DNA of 64,000 nucleotides from Vibrio vulnificus NBRC 15645 = ATCC 27562 (GCF_002224265.1 NZ_CP012881.1:2294001-2358000); one strand, 5' to 3'. Numbered from the stretch's first letter, positions 18,625-28,617 are shown. Made by a program: numbers and translations. The notes: generated by a model from the letters alone, not told the origin.

Positions 18625-19875
18625 TTATCGGCTAACTATTTGGTTTCGCCCGTTGGCTTTGGCTTGGTACAAGTAGCCGTCGGCTTCTTTGATTTGATTT
18701 TCGAGCTCATCTTGCAAAGAGGCTACACCAATACTGATGGTAATATGAATGTTGTGCTCTTTGTGTGTAATGGTGGTTTTTTCGACCCGCTGCCTCATGT
18801 GCTCTAAGCGAGTGACAAAGTCGTCGTAACTTTGACAGGATTGAATACAAAACTCTTCGCCACCAAATCGCACCACCACTTCATTGGGGAAGTAAATTTT
18901 TAGAATGTTAGCGACAGTCTTTAAGGCGATATCGCCACCATCATGGCCATAGGTATCATTCACTTTTTTGAAATGGTCGATATCAAGCATCGCAATATGG
19001 CGCAACTCACAGCCTTTGCACTCTTGTCCAAAGAGATAGCGCCGATTCCAGAGCCCAGTGAGTGCGTCTTGGTTCGCCATACGATAGAGCTCATTCGTTG
19101 CTTCTTTCATGTCAAGTATTTGATGGACACGGCAGAAAAACTCTTCCTGATTAAAGGGCTTATAGAGAAAGTCATTCGCGCCTGCTTTCAAGAAACGTGC
19201 AGTCATCGTTCGATCGTCGCTGCCAGACAGTCCCAAAATGGCCAACTTGTTCTTATCGGTATGTACGCGAATTTCACGAATCATGGTGATGCCGTCTTTT
19301 TCTGGCATGTCGTGGTCGGTGATCACAAACGTCACTTCGGGATGTTGTTTCAGGACCTCGAGCGCTTGAGTGCCATTTTCCGCTTCCAGTGCTTCTATAT
19401 ATTGGTGTTCCAGTAACTGTGTAATGTGTTTTCTCACCACTTTGGAATCGTCAACCACCAATGCTTTATGCTGACGGTTGTTAGTGAGGCGTTTAATTAG
19501 AGGCAACAGGTAAGAAACTGACGCCATACTGTCTTTCAAAATGTAATCCAAAACCCCTTTGGCAAGCACTTTAGAGCGAATCTCTTCGCTAAACATGGCT
19601 GTTAGGACGATCACTTTTTGCTGGTGATGTAACGCAAGATCAATCACTTCACCATCTTGACCGTCTGGCAGACAGTAATCCAAAACGGCGCAAAGAAACT
19701 CGTGATTTTCTGCAAGGAAAGTTTGCGCTTCAGCTAAATTCTCTGCCGCAAAAACGTCATATCCCGCTTGGGAGAGTTGTTGCTGGAGGTAATTACGAAA
19801 GGCTCGGCTATCTTCTACAACTAGTATTTTATTACCCAAGGAAGAGGCCTCCGGACCATTATTAACAACTAACAT
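18625..19875 (-). CDS. Diguanylate cyclase with two receiver domains
   Basis: A 416-residue response regulator of the REC-REC-GGDEF type. The first receiver (about 16-130) has the phosphoacceptor Asp66 in VLDYCLP; the second (about 138-255) has Asp187 in ITDHDMP. The GGDEF domain (about 265-416) has an intact GGEEF active site at 338-342, predicting c-di-GMP synthesis. No inhibitory-site RxxD is seen directly before it. No histidine kinase is adjacent, so it is an orphan regulator. The leader MLVVNNGPEASS may be longer than the native start. Confidence 0.9.
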   Translation of the reverse strand: MLVVNNGPEASSLGNKILVVEDSRAFRNYLQQQLSQAGYDVFAAENLAEAQTFLAENHEFLCAVLDYCLPDGQDGEVIDLALHHQQKVIVLTAMFSEEIRSKVLAKGVLDYILKDSMASVSYLLPLIKRLTNNRQHKALVVDDSKVVRKHITQLLEHQYIEALEAENGTQALEVLKQHPEVTFVITDHDMPEKDGITMIREIRVHTDKNKLAILGLSGSDDRTMTARFLKAGANDFLYKPFNQEEFFCRVHQILDMKEATNELYRMANQDALTGLWNRRYLFGQECKGCELRHIAMLDIDHFKKVNDTYGHDGGDIALKTVANILKIYFPNEVVVRFGGEEFCIQSCQSYDDFVTRLEHMRQRVEKTTITHKEHNIHITISIGVASLQDELENQIKEADGYLYQAKANGRNQIVSR

Positions 19876-20053
19876 AAATAATATGTAGGACTAACAAAGT
19901 TGCCACAAATAAGCGATTTTTTTGTTTGCTAATTGGGCTGAATCTCAAAATAACGACATGCATACGGATTCATTAGTGGCGATAGAGAGCGATTGAGAAT
20001 GTCCCATTTGTCTGTATACTGTGTTTTTATCCAGTTATTAATTGTGTTGTTGT

Positions 20054-21118
20054 ATGTCTACGCAAATGCGAAAAATCATCCATATCGATATGGACTGCTT
20101 CTATGCCGCAGTAGAGATGCGTGATAACCCAAATTTCCGCGGTCGACCTCTGGCGGTTGGAGGGCACGAAAAGCAGCGTGGGGTCATCAGTACCTGTAAT
20201 TATGAAGCGCGTAAGTTTGGCGTGAGAAGTGCGATGCCAACCGCACAAGCGCTTAAACTGTGTCCTAGTTTGCTGGTTGTGCCTGGGCGAATGCAGGTAT
20301 ACAAAGAGGTTTCAACGCACATTCGCAGTATATTCTCACGTTACACTCACTTGATTGAGCCACTCTCGCTTGATGAAGCGTATTTAGATGTAACGGATTC
20401 CACGCAATGTCATGGCTCGGCAACCTTAATTGCCGAAGCGATTCGTCGTGACATTTGGAATGAGCTGCAACTCACGGCCTCGGCAGGCGTTGCTCCGATT
20501 AAATTTCTCGCCAAAGTGGCCTCGGACATGAACAAACCGAATGGCCAGTTTGTGATTCCACCAGAGCAAGTTCAGAGTGTGATTGATACTTTGCCTTTAC
20601 AAAAAATCCCGGGGGTTGGCAAAGTGAGTTTAGAGAAGTTGAACCAAGCGGGTTTGTACGTTTGCCAAGATGTGAAAAACAGTGATTATCGTCAGTTACT
20701 CAAGCGATTTGGTCGTTTAGGGGCGTCGCTATGGCAGCGCAGCCATGGTATTGATGAGCGAGAGGTGATCGTCGAGCGAGAACGGAAATCAGTTGGAGTC
20801 GAACGCACTTTTACGCAAAACATTGTGACTTATGAACAATGTTGGCAAGTGATCGAAGAGAAATTGTTTCCCGAGCTGGCCATTCGTTTAGAAAAAGCCA
20901 ATCCTGAAAAAGCGATCATTAAGCAAGGGATCAAAATGAAATTCGCCGACTTTCAATTGACGACGATAGAGCATGTTCACCATGAGCTCGAACTGGCCTA
21001 TTTCCGCGAATTGTTGCAGGACATTCTTCAACGTCAAAAGGGGCGTGAAATTCGCTTACTAGGGCTTAGTGTGATGCTTAAGCCAGAAGAGCAAGCCCGG
21101 CAACTCAGCTTGCTCTAA
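20054..21118 (+). CDS. dinB: DNA polymerase IV (Y-family translesion polymerase)
   Basis: A 354-residue Y-family polymerase for lesion bypass. It has the catalytic motifs [11 protein letters not shown] and SLDEAYLD and the helix-hairpin-helix [12 protein letters not shown]. The C-terminal little-finger domain (about 240-354) ends without an obvious beta-clamp consensus, though the tail QARQLSLL resembles the QLxLF clamp peptide. The ATG at 20054 was chosen over a TTG at 20042. I do not see a convincing LexA box upstream. Confidence 0.95.
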   Translation: MSTQMRKIIHIDMDCFYAAVEMRDNPNFRGRPLAVGGHEKQRGVISTCNYEARKFGVRSAMPTAQALKLCPSLLVVPGRMQVYKEVSTHIRSIFSRYTHLIEPLSLDEAYLDVTDSTQCHGSATLIAEAIRRDIWNELQLTASAGVAPIKFLAKVASDMNKPNGQFVIPPEQVQSVIDTLPLQKIPGVGKVSLEKLNQAGLYVCQDVKNSDYRQLLKRFGRLGASLWQRSHGIDEREVIVERERKSVGVERTFTQNIVTYEQCWQVIEEKLFPELAIRLEKANPEKAIIKQGIKMKFADFQLTTIEHVHHELELAYFRELLQDILQRQKGREIRLLGLSVMLKPEEQARQLSLL

Positions 21119-21149
21119 TCGCTTTGTGTTGTTGTTTCCCTAGGTTTGA

Positions 21150-23069
21150 TTAGCGTCGTTTACTGACACACGCGAGTACTTCTCCATAAGGTGCGCGTTC
21201 CAACTGCGCAAATCCCTTCAACTTTTTCGCTTTTAGTTGAGTGAGCTTAGGTGTGCTGATCCCACAAAGGAAGCGCGTGATGAGCTCTGCACTCAGCGGC
21301 TGTGAGGTTTGACTCTTCAACTGAGCAATCCATTCATCAAGCGCTTGCTGAGGAATGTCCGTCAGCATTTCTTTAGGAAGAGTGGCTTGCTGCCCTCGGC
21401 ATGCTGAGCAGTGGCCACATTGCTGTGGTGCGTTATGATCAGAAAAGTAGCGCGCGAGCTTATGACTGAGGCAGTCACCTGATTCAAAAAAGTGGAGCAT
21501 ATGATGAATCCGTTCGACATCACTTTGCTCTTTGTTTTTGAAGAGATGATAAATCTGTTCGGTGAGATCTTCTGTGGAATACTCAATCGGCTTTACCGCA
21601 AACACGTCCGTCATTTGCTTACTTTCCAGTTCTATCCAGCCTTGTTGATGAAGGTAATCTAGCGCAGCCACACAACGTGATCGTTCGGCATGATAGCGAT
21701 GCCAAAGTGCCTCGAAATCGGTTTGACACCAGACCCTAGCTTGTGGAGAACAATCAAAAACAGCCTGCAAAAAGGCGCCTCGTTCACCCTGAAAACGCTG
21801 CACAATTTCACTGGCAGGACGAAGAAACTTGAAACGATACTCGGCAAAATAGGCGTACATGGGTTCGATCAGGCCAGCCATTTCGAGGTATACCAATAGT
21901 GTCTTTAGTGGCAGTTGGCGAATGTTGGTATCGTTAGAAAGGCGGGCGATAATCACCTCCCATCGTTCACCAGAGGCTTGTATTTGTTGGATCACCGAGC
22001 TGATGTCATCTCGTTCAGGCGTATCGCCATAAATGAAATTTTCCAGTGTGCTTAACCCACTTTGATTGGCCAAGACGATGCAATCGGACTTCTGGCCATC
22101 ACGACCGGCTCGACCGATTTCTTGGGCGTAGTTTTCAATCGATTTGGGTAAGTCAAAATGGATCACTCGGCGAATGTTGGCTTTATCTACCCCCATTCCA
22201 AAAGCGATGGTTGCCACGATACAGTCCACTTGGCCTTGCATAAACTGCGTTTGGATCGTGCTGCGCAACTCGTTAGCCAATCCTGCGTGATAGGCTGAAG
22301 CGCGTATGCCTTCGTCTTGCAGTAGGGTAGCAACTTGGCTTGCGGTCTGTTGCAACGTGACATAGACAATGGTTGGGGCGTTAGGGGCTTGTTGTACTAT
22401 TTTCAGCAGTGCGTCAGCTTTGTCTTCATTGCGACAAGGGGTCACGTGGAGATCAAGATTGGCGCGATAAAACCCGGTGACAACCACATTGTCCTTGTTG
22501 ATGGAAAATTTGCGTTGCATGTCTGCTATCACATTTTCAGTTGCAGTGGCGGTCAGCAGCAGAACTTGTGGAATGTTTAATGCCGCTTGATAGCTCGGAA
22601 GTTTGAGGTAATCCGGGCGGAAATTATGCCCCCACTCAGAAATACAGTGCGCCTCGTCGACCACGAGCAGTGAAATCGGTACTTGGGCGATGAACTGTCG
22701 GAAACGTTCGTTCTTGAGGCGCTCGACAGAGATCATCAGTATTTTTATTTCCCCGGTATTGACCGCTTGCATAATCGTCTGAGTTTGTTCTTTGCTTTGG
22801 CCTGATTCGATGGCTGCGGCCGCAATACCTTTGCTATGCAGAAAAGCCAACTGATCTTTCATTAAGGCAATGAGCGGTGAGACCACCAGCGTTAAGTGGG
22901 GGAGGTGTAAAGCGGGTAACTGATAACAAAGAGATTTACCTGAGCCGGTTGTGAAAATGGCGGCCGCAGAATGGCCAGACAGTACCGCATCGACGACTTG
23001 TTGTTGGCCTTGGCGTAATGTCTCAAAACCAAAGATATGGTGTAACGTATCGCGAATGTCGTGTTGCAT
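21150..23069 (-). CDS. RecQ-family ATP-dependent DNA helicase
   Basis: A 639-residue superfamily 2 helicase. The Walker A motif TTGSGKSLCYQ is at 40-50 (Lys45) and the DEAH motif at 138-141, with TATATE, GMGVDKANIR and QEIGRAGRDG motifs following. The zinc-binding region includes C...CGHCSACRG near residues 535-555. It unwinds DNA in recombination and replication repair. The C-terminus has a short non-HRDC-looking domain, so it is a RecQ paralogue rather than surely the canonical recQ. It converges with dinB, 31 bp away. Confidence 0.9.
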   Translation of the reverse strand: MQHDIRDTLHHIFGFETLRQGQQQVVDAVLSGHSAAAIFTTGSGKSLCYQLPALHLPHLTLVVSPLIALMKDQLAFLHSKGIAAAAIESGQSKEQTQTIMQAVNTGEIKILMISVERLKNERFRQFIAQVPISLLVVDEAHCISEWGHNFRPDYLKLPSYQAALNIPQVLLLTATATENVIADMQRKFSINKDNVVVTGFYRANLDLHVTPCRNEDKADALLKIVQQAPNAPTIVYVTLQQTASQVATLLQDEGIRASAYHAGLANELRSTIQTQFMQGQVDCIVATIAFGMGVDKANIRRVIHFDLPKSIENYAQEIGRAGRDGQKSDCIVLANQSGLSTLENFIYGDTPERDDISSVIQQIQASGERWEVIIARLSNDTNIRQLPLKTLLVYLEMAGLIEPMYAYFAEYRFKFLRPASEIVQRFQGERGAFLQAVFDCSPQARVWCQTDFEALWHRYHAERSRCVAALDYLHQQGWIELESKQMTDVFAVKPIEYSTEDLTEQIYHLFKNKEQSDVERIHHMLHFFESGDCLSHKLARYFSDHNAPQQCGHCSACRGQQATLPKEMLTDIPQQALDEWIAQLKSQTSQPLSAELITRFLCGISTPKLTQLKAKKLKGFAQLERAPYGEVLACVSKRR

Positions 23070-23300
23070 CGTTGGGATGGCTCTTGCTCGGGAAATCAGA
23101 GTGCTATCATACCGAGAAAGTCCGTTTTTCTCACCTTCAGATGAGGTGAAAAAGTATGATGTTTCGCGTGTCTAAGCCCAATGACGGTAGTTTGTTCGTG
23201 TGAAAAGAGACGAATAACAAGACGAGAGTTGTGACAATTTACTGACAAAAAACACATCACCAACTGTTATAGTTCGGCAAAAAACAATTAAGGGAAAGTC

Positions 23301-24044
23301 ATGAAAAAGCTGGCCATCTTTCTTCCACTGGTTGTGACCACTTCGGTTCATGCAGCGCAGTGTCGTGTCGATATCAAAAATGAAGTCCGCCTAGATGGTG
23401 AAGTCTTGGAAATTCATCAAACCAACGGCGACAAAGCCGTTGTGGATGCGAGCAACAATCTTTACATCCATGGCGAGAAAATCGAGCTCAACGGTGATCA
23501 ACAAGCGGCCATTGAAGAGTATCGCGAAAACCTTAATGCCTATCTGCCAAGAGCGAAACAAGTGGCGGAAGAGAGCTTAGCGCTGGCGAACGACATCATT
23601 GATGATATTGCCGTTAGCCTTGATGCACCCAACGCATTTGATAACGTAAAAACGGCGGTAAAAGATTTTTTTACCGATGTTGAATCTCGTTATTACAAAG
23701 ATGGTGATTTGATTTTACCTGCAGATAGCTTTGCGTCTATGACGGAGTCTTGGCAGGATGACTTCCAACGAGCGCAAGAGATCTTCAACAAAGAGTTTAT
23801 CAGCAGTGCGTTTGACGCGATGTCGAGCAAAATGAAGCAAGAAGGCGGTTTGAATCTGTCTGCGATGTCGCAGAGCATGACGGAGTTGAAGCAGAAAGTG
23901 CAAGAGCGTTTGCAGCAGCACAGCAAAGAAATTGAACAACAAACTCAGGATTTTTGTGATTCGTTAGACGATATGGCCGTGCAAGAGCAAGACTTGCTGA
24001 AGAAGATACCGGAGTTAAAAAACTATCAGGTATTTACCATCTAA
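23301..24044 (+). CDS. yggN: YggN family protein (DUF2884), exported
   Basis: A 247-residue protein with a signal peptide of about 18 residues (VTTSVHAAQC) and a mature part starting with a cysteine-containing beta segment (CRVDIKNEVRLDGEVLEI). Long helical, charged segments follow. The sequence resembles YggN/DUF2884; the function is unknown. Cys residues near the N-terminus and near the end (DFCDSL) could form a disulfide in the periplasm. Confidence 0.85.
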   Translation: MKKLAIFLPLVVTTSVHAAQCRVDIKNEVRLDGEVLEIHQTNGDKAVVDASNNLYIHGEKIELNGDQQAAIEEYRENLNAYLPRAKQVAEESLALANDIIDDIAVSLDAPNAFDNVKTAVKDFFTDVESRYYKDGDLILPADSFASMTESWQDDFQRAQEIFNKEFISSAFDAMSSKMKQEGGLNLSAMSQSMTELKQKVQERLQQHSKEIEQQTQDFCDSLDDMAVQEQDLLKKIPELKNYQVFTI

Positions 24045-24056
24045 TTTCGTAACAAA

Positions 24057-24087
24057 GAGAGCACCCGTCGTGGTGCTCTCTGGTTTT
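24057..24087 (+). terminator. Terminator after yggN
   Basis: A 9-bp stem GAGAGCACC/GGTGCTCTC with a 6-nt loop, followed by TGGTTTT, between the convergent yggN and chitinase genes. Confidence 0.85.
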
Positions 24088-24101
24088 ACAGACATTTGTG
24101 T

Positions 24102-26642
24102 TTAGCGGGCATTCATTTGCGTTAGTTTATCTCCCACAGGTTTGGAGAAATTGAAACCATCATGCTCATCCCAGTTGATTGACCAAGTCATCACACCACC
24201 AAAATTCGGGTAGTTGAACGCCGGCCGCACCGTGGTGCATTTTGTGCCTAATGTTAAACAATCGAGTGCATCTAGGATATTTTGAGTCGGCGCTTGGCCA
24301 GAGTTCGCTGAACTTGGCCCTGAAGGAAGGCCAATGGCTACCTGGTCGTCGCGAAGCGGCTCAAAACGAGTGCCATCGGCGAGTTCAAAGCCTTCGATCA
24401 ACATCTTAGATTGTGCAACCATCATATCGACAGAGCCTTCAGGAGCGGCGCCCGGTAGGTAAGGGTTGGGTAATCCGCCATTGTTGTAGAGCTGGACATG
24501 AAGTAAGTCGAGTGTGCTGCGAGTGGCGTTAATGACCGGAATGTAGGCTCCCCAAATTCCGCTGTAGGCCACCATACCGCCTTGAACGTAAGGATGTTCT
24601 GGTGCCATGGTGAGGTACATGTCGCCACCAATATTTTGTTCAATTTGCAGTAGAGCTCTGCCCAATCTTGCCTGAATTTGCGAACCGTGGACAAGGTTTG
24701 AGCCACTTTCTAGATCCACATCGAGTCCATCAAATCCCCATTCTTTGATCAGCGCGGTTAAGCTAGAAACAAAATTCGCTTCATCTTGACCGGTATTCAG
24801 AGTAATGGTGCCTTCTGCTCCGCCAAGGGAAAGCACAAACTTTTTACCTTGCGCTTGCAGTGCCGCCATATCTTGTTTGAACTGGACCGGATCAAGCGGC
24901 GCACAGCTGCTGTAAATATCCCCTGAGTAAAGGTTGAAGTGGACCGTACCATTGCTGTTGCGATCGTTTTCAGCAAAAGCAATATCAATCACATCCCATG
25001 TGTTTGACATGTCTGCGAGACGTATCGGACAGCCAGCCCCATTCACAAAGTTGTGCCAGTAGCCAATCAGTTTGTGGCGTTTTTCCGACTGTTCAACCAC
25101 CTTGATTACTGCCGCTTCCGAGAGTGCTTGATTACCCGCTAAGTCGACCGCTTGAGCACTGACGGTAAAGTTACCGATCGCCGCAGGTGTCCAAGAGACA
25201 GAGTACGGAGCGCTATTGTCGGTTGCAATCACACTGCCGTTGACGACAAAGTCGACTTGTTTGATCGCGGAAGTGAGGGAGGTCGCGTCGGCACTTAGGG
25301 TCACGTTTTTACCCAAACCAACCGTTTGACCAGCCGTTGGTGAAGTGAGCGTGACGACAAGCGCTTGATCACTGACCGTGACATTGACCACCGACTCACT
25401 CACGTTATTGTCATTGTCGGTTGCGATCGCTTTTAGCTGATTGGCCCCAACGAAAGTTGCACTCCAAGTCTGTACGTAGGGAGGCTGAGTCACCACACCT
25501 AAGCTCGAGTTATTCGCGAAAAACTCGACTTGGGTGACGCTGCCATCTGCGTCACTGGCATCGGCGCTGAGGGTTAGGTTACTGCCTGCGAGTACCACCG
25601 CACCGTCATTCGGTGAGGTGATGGTAATTTGCGGTGGGGTTGAGCACGCGCCCAATCCACTCCAAGCATCTTGCCAGTATTGGCCTACGCCAGGCTCGTA
25701 AGCCCAAGCGGCATCAGAAGAACACCAGCCTGCGACATCGCAACGGTATTTCTGATTGAGATTGGAGACCAACGTACCCGCTTCGTAGCGCGTGCCAGCC
25801 AGATAAGGAACCGCATCCGCGCAGCCACCAGAATGGCTGCCACTGACAACCAATGAGACGTTTTGGCTCATGGTGGTTAAATTGGCATCATCGGTCGCTT
25901 GTGCTTTGAATGTATGGGTGCCCGCAACCGCATTCCAGAGGTACTCGTAAGGCGCGTTGGTATCTACAAAGACCGATTGATTATCGACGAAGAACTCCAC
26001 TTGCGTCACGATGCCATCGCTGTCTGCCGCTTGAGCGCTCACTACTAAGCGGTCTTTATCGCTCAGTGTTTCACTTCCGGTTGGGCTGGTCAGAGAAATC
26101 GTTGGTGGCGCAAGCTCTCCTTGAGGCAACACGCTGATGTTGACGTTGGTGGACTGGATTGCCCCTTCATTGTCCGTGGCAATGGCCGTTAATTGAGAGG
26201 TACCTTTTACCGCTGTCCATGGGGTTTCAAATGGTGCTTGTGTGACCACCGCAATCAATTGTGTTCCTGCAAGAAACTCGACTTGGTTAACTTGGCCATC
26301 TTCATCGCTGGCATTCGCCAACAAAGTGATGCTCGCGCCTTCAGGAATTTCTGCATTATTGGTTGGAGAAGAGAAGGTGATGCTTGGTGGTAGATTACCT
26401 CCGCCGTTGTCACATTGCCCAAGAGATTTCCATGCCTCCCAAGGGCCAGAGTTCGTGACAGGATCATTGCCTTGAGTCCAGTAGGCGGCTTCGAATGCTT
26501 GGTTCTCTTTTTGAACTTGACTACCGGATGTGTAGATCTCGCTGCTATTCCATGTCGCTAGGCTTTGGCAGTTATAAGCCTGCGCTTGATAGCTGACGCC
26601 AAGCGCACTGATCAGCGCGCTTGATAACAAAGTGACTCTCAT
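24102..26642 (-). CDS. Secreted multidomain GH18 chitinase with two CBM5/12 modules
   Basis: An 846-residue secreted enzyme hydrolysing chitin. A signal peptide ends near residue 23 (YQAQA). A CBM5/12-like chitin-binding module follows (about 24-77), then two Ig-like (Big-type) domains, a second CBM5/12-like module (about 275-335), two further Ig-like domains, and a GH18 catalytic barrel (about 525-846). The GH18 motif DGLDVDLE spans 638-645, with Glu645 as catalytic acid. The start at 26642 is chosen because GGAGAG lies 6 nt upstream; the ATG at 26654 lacks a ribosome-binding site. It is monocistronic. Chitin use is typical of marine Vibrio. Confidence 0.93.
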   Translation of the reverse strand: MRVTLLSSALISALGVSYQAQAYNCQSLATWNSSEIYTSGSQVQKENQAFEAAYWTQGNDPVTNSGPWEAWKSLGQCDNGGGNLPPSITFSSPTNNAEIPEGASITLLANASDEDGQVNQVEFLAGTQLIAVVTQAPFETPWTAVKGTSQLTAIATDNEGAIQSTNVNISVLPQGELAPPTISLTSPTGSETLSDKDRLVVSAQAADSDGIVTQVEFFVDNQSVFVDTNAPYEYLWNAVAGTHTFKAQATDDANLTTMSQNVSLVVSGSHSGGCADAVPYLAGTRYEAGTLVSNLNQKYRCDVAGWCSSDAAWAYEPGVGQYWQDAWSGLGACSTPPQITITSPNDGAVVLAGSNLTLSADASDADGSVTQVEFFANNSSLGVVTQPPYVQTWSATFVGANQLKAIATDNDNNVSESVVNVTVSDQALVVTLTSPTAGQTVGLGKNVTLSADATSLTSAIKQVDFVVNGSVIATDNSAPYSVSWTPAAIGNFTVSAQAVDLAGNQALSEAAVIKVVEQSEKRHKLIGYWHNFVNGAGCPIRLADMSNTWDVIDIAFAENDRNSNGTVHFNLYSGDIYSSCAPLDPVQFKQDMAALQAQGKKFVLSLGGAEGTITLNTGQDEANFVSSLTALIKEWGFDGLDVDLESGSNLVHGSQIQARLGRALLQIEQNIGGDMYLTMAPEHPYVQGGMVAYSGIWGAYIPVINATRSTLDLLHVQLYNNGGLPNPYLPGAAPEGSVDMMVAQSKMLIEGFELADGTRFEPLRDDQVAIGLPSGPSSANSGQAPTQNILDALDCLTLGTKCTTVRPAFNYPNFGGVMTWSINWDEHDGFNFSKPVGDKLTQMNAR

Positions 26643-26961
26643 TTTTCTCTCCATTAATAAAAATATCTCAAGAGTAATAAGTAGCCAAGTTGGAGCGTTT
26701 TGCAGGCTAAATTGCTGATTAAATGATATTTACTCCCTCGATATCACGTACAGTTCACTGATGTAACAGCACTCGACATGAATTTTTCGGCGCACTTCAA
26801 GGTGTTCTATGGAAAGTAAAGCTGGTGTGTATGCCAAATTTTACGATGTGATTGTCTGATATTTTTGTTAAGTGTCGAGTTATTGACCAGTTGAAGATTG
26901 TTATGCCAAACATGTTTCTGTATTGTACTAGCTAACTAGTTCACAAGTGCAGTTAGGTCGT
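26643..26961. other. Intergenic region between the chitinase and NSS transporter genes
   Basis: A 319-bp AT-rich divergent region that must hold the two promoters. I see no reading frame with family similarity and no operator I can name. Confidence 0.5.
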
Positions 26962-28326
26962 ATGTCACAGCAAACAACTTCTCAACCGAGGGAACATTTT
27001 GGTTCTCGATTAGGCTTTATTCTAGCGGCAGCGGGTGCGGCTGTTGGCTTAGGGAATATTTGGGGCTTCCCGACACAAGCCGCCTCAAATGGTGGTGGTG
27101 CTTTTCTTTTAGTTTATTTAGTCATGATTTTGATCGTTGCTTTTCCAATGCTGGTGGTGGAGATGGCGATTGGTCGTCATGGGCAAGCGAACCCCGTCGA
27201 TAGTATGCGCGCACTCACCAGTCACCCTGTGGGTAAAAAAGTTGGTGGGCTGGTTGGTTGGATTGGTCTTAGCGTGCCAAGTGCCGTGTTGGCATTTTAT
27301 TCGATTGTCGGCGGTTGGATCATCTGCTTCATGCTAGGCGCAATCACAGACTTGCTCGGCATGGAAGCGGCGACTGCATGGTTCAAAGGATTCAGTGTTG
27401 AGCGCAACCTTTTCGGTACGATTACTTTTTATGTGCTCACTATTTTGATCGTTCAAGGTGGCGTGAAACAAGGTATTGAAAAGTGGTCAACCCGCTTAAT
27501 GCCAGCTCTGTTTGTGCTCTTTGCTGTGCTGTTTGTCTATATCATGACGCAAAATGGCGCGATGGAAGGGCTAAAACACTATCTAGTGCCAGATTTCGAT
27601 AAGGTGTGGGATAGAAAATTGATTCTGGCGGCAATGGGACAAGGTTTCTTCTCGTTAACCATTGGTGGCTGCTCAATGCTGATCTACGGTTCGTACCTTA
27701 GCAAAAAAGAGAACTTACCGAAGATGGCCATGAATGTCACATTGGTGGATACTGCCGTGGCCTTTATTGCCGGTTTGGTTGTGCTTCCCGCGATGTTTGT
27801 TGCGATGCAAAAAGGGGTGCAAATCTATGCGGAAGATGGCTCTTTACTGAGCTCAGACACGCTGGTGTTTACCGTGCTACCACTGATGTTTGATAGCTTG
27901 GGGCTTCTCGGCCAGGTATTTGCCGTGGTGTTTTTCTTGCTGCTGACGATTGCCGCACTCACTTCTTCAATCTCCATGTTGGAGTGCCCGGTTGCGCTTG
28001 TGGGCGAACGTTTTAATACCAAACGCAGTACCACGAGTTGGGTTCTGGGTGGCCTCATTGCATTGTTCAGCGTGGTGATTGTGTACAACTTCGGCGCGCT
28101 GTTTGGACTGGTGGCAACCGTCGCTACACAATATCTGCAGCCAACGGCCGCTTTGCTGTTCTGCTTGTTTGGTGGTTGGGTGTGGAGTCGTCACAGCAAA
28201 ATCAAAGAGCTTGAGCAGGGCAACCCTGAGTTCACCTTGGGTTGGTTTGGTAAAGTTTGGCCTTCGTATGTGAAGTTCGTTTGTCCGGTGCTGGTGGCAA
28301 CGGTGATTTGGGCTTCCTTTGGTTAA
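26962..28326 (+). CDS. Sodium-dependent transporter, neurotransmitter:sodium symporter (NSS) family
   Basis: A 454-residue inner-membrane protein with about 12 hydrophobic helices and the NSS signature GAAVGLGNIWGFP (first helix, Na+ sites). The GxSMLIYGSY segment in the sixth helix corresponds to the substrate and Na+ site of LeuT-type transporters. The ATG at 26962 is chosen over the in-frame GTG at 26947. A strong terminator follows. Likely substrates are amino acids or related small compounds; the exact one cannot be read from the sequence. Confidence 0.9.
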   Translation: MSQQTTSQPREHFGSRLGFILAAAGAAVGLGNIWGFPTQAASNGGGAFLLVYLVMILIVAFPMLVVEMAIGRHGQANPVDSMRALTSHPVGKKVGGLVGWIGLSVPSAVLAFYSIVGGWIICFMLGAITDLLGMEAATAWFKGFSVERNLFGTITFYVLTILIVQGGVKQGIEKWSTRLMPALFVLFAVLFVYIMTQNGAMEGLKHYLVPDFDKVWDRKLILAAMGQGFFSLTIGGCSMLIYGSYLSKKENLPKMAMNVTLVDTAVAFIAGLVVLPAMFVAMQKGVQIYAEDGSLLSSDTLVFTVLPLMFDSLGLLGQVFAVVFFLLLTIAALTSSISMLECPVALVGERFNTKRSTTSWVLGGLIALFSVVIVYNFGALFGLVATVATQYLQPTAALLFCLFGGWVWSRHSKIKELEQGNPEFTLGWFGKVWPSYVKFVCPVLVATVIWASFG

Positions 28327-28344
28327 CGCCAGAGAGCTGTAGAT

Positions 28345-28378
28345 AAAAAAGCTTGATGCGGTGGCATCAAGCTTTTTT
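28345..28378 (+). terminator. Strong bidirectional terminator after the NSS transporter
   Basis: A perfect 15-bp stem AAAAAAGCTTGATGC/GCATCAAGCTTTTTT with a GGTG loop. A/T runs on both sides should stop transcription both of the transporter and of the minus-strand small genes. Confidence 0.92.
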
Positions 28379-28385
28379 AATTAAT

Positions 28386-28427
28386 CGAACCTCGAACCTC
28401 GAACCTCGAACCTCGAACCTCGAACCT
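28386..28427. repeat. Six perfect tandem copies of a 7-bp unit (CGAACCT)
   Basis: Six contiguous CGAACCT units occupy 28386-28427, between the transporter terminator and the DUF4250 gene. The last unit supplies two bases of the minus-strand stop codon of that gene (28426-28428). Such short tandem arrays can change copy number by slippage. Confidence 0.95.
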
Positions 28428-28617
28428 ATCGAAATTGTCCAGCGTCGGGCAGAAACTCAAAACCCGCAGTGGCCAATTTGGCTTCTAATGCTGCACGATC
28501 AATATCGAAATAACGCACGAGTTTATCGAGGTCACCGGCAAAATCGTCACGCAGCTTCATGTTGACGATGCTCATCAACATGATCGGATCCATGGATGCA
28601 AAGTTTGCCAAGTTCAT
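28426..28617 (-). CDS. DUF4250 domain-containing small protein
   Basis: A 63-residue protein (NLANFASMDPIMLMSIVNMK opening), helix-rich, with one DUF4250-like domain covering the chain. The ATG at 28617 follows GAGGAC by 6 to 8 nt; a TTG one codon earlier is possible. It begins 3 bp after the yaeP-like gene, so the two are one transcription unit. Function unknown. The stop codon is built partly from the heptanucleotide repeat downstream. Confidence 0.8.
   Translation of the reverse strand: MNLANFASMDPIMLMSIVNMKLRDDFAGDLDKLVRYFDIDRAALEAKLATAGFEFLPDAGQFR

Noticed and set aside
20008..20035. Possible LexA box before dinB
   Set aside because: A CTGTATACTGTG half-site is present, but the spacing to the nearest CAG is 17 rather than 10, so I do not call a LexA site.
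26643..26654. First ATG (26654) as chitinase start
   Set aside because: No Shine-Dalgarno precedes it, whereas GGAGAG lies 6 nt before the ATG at 26642.
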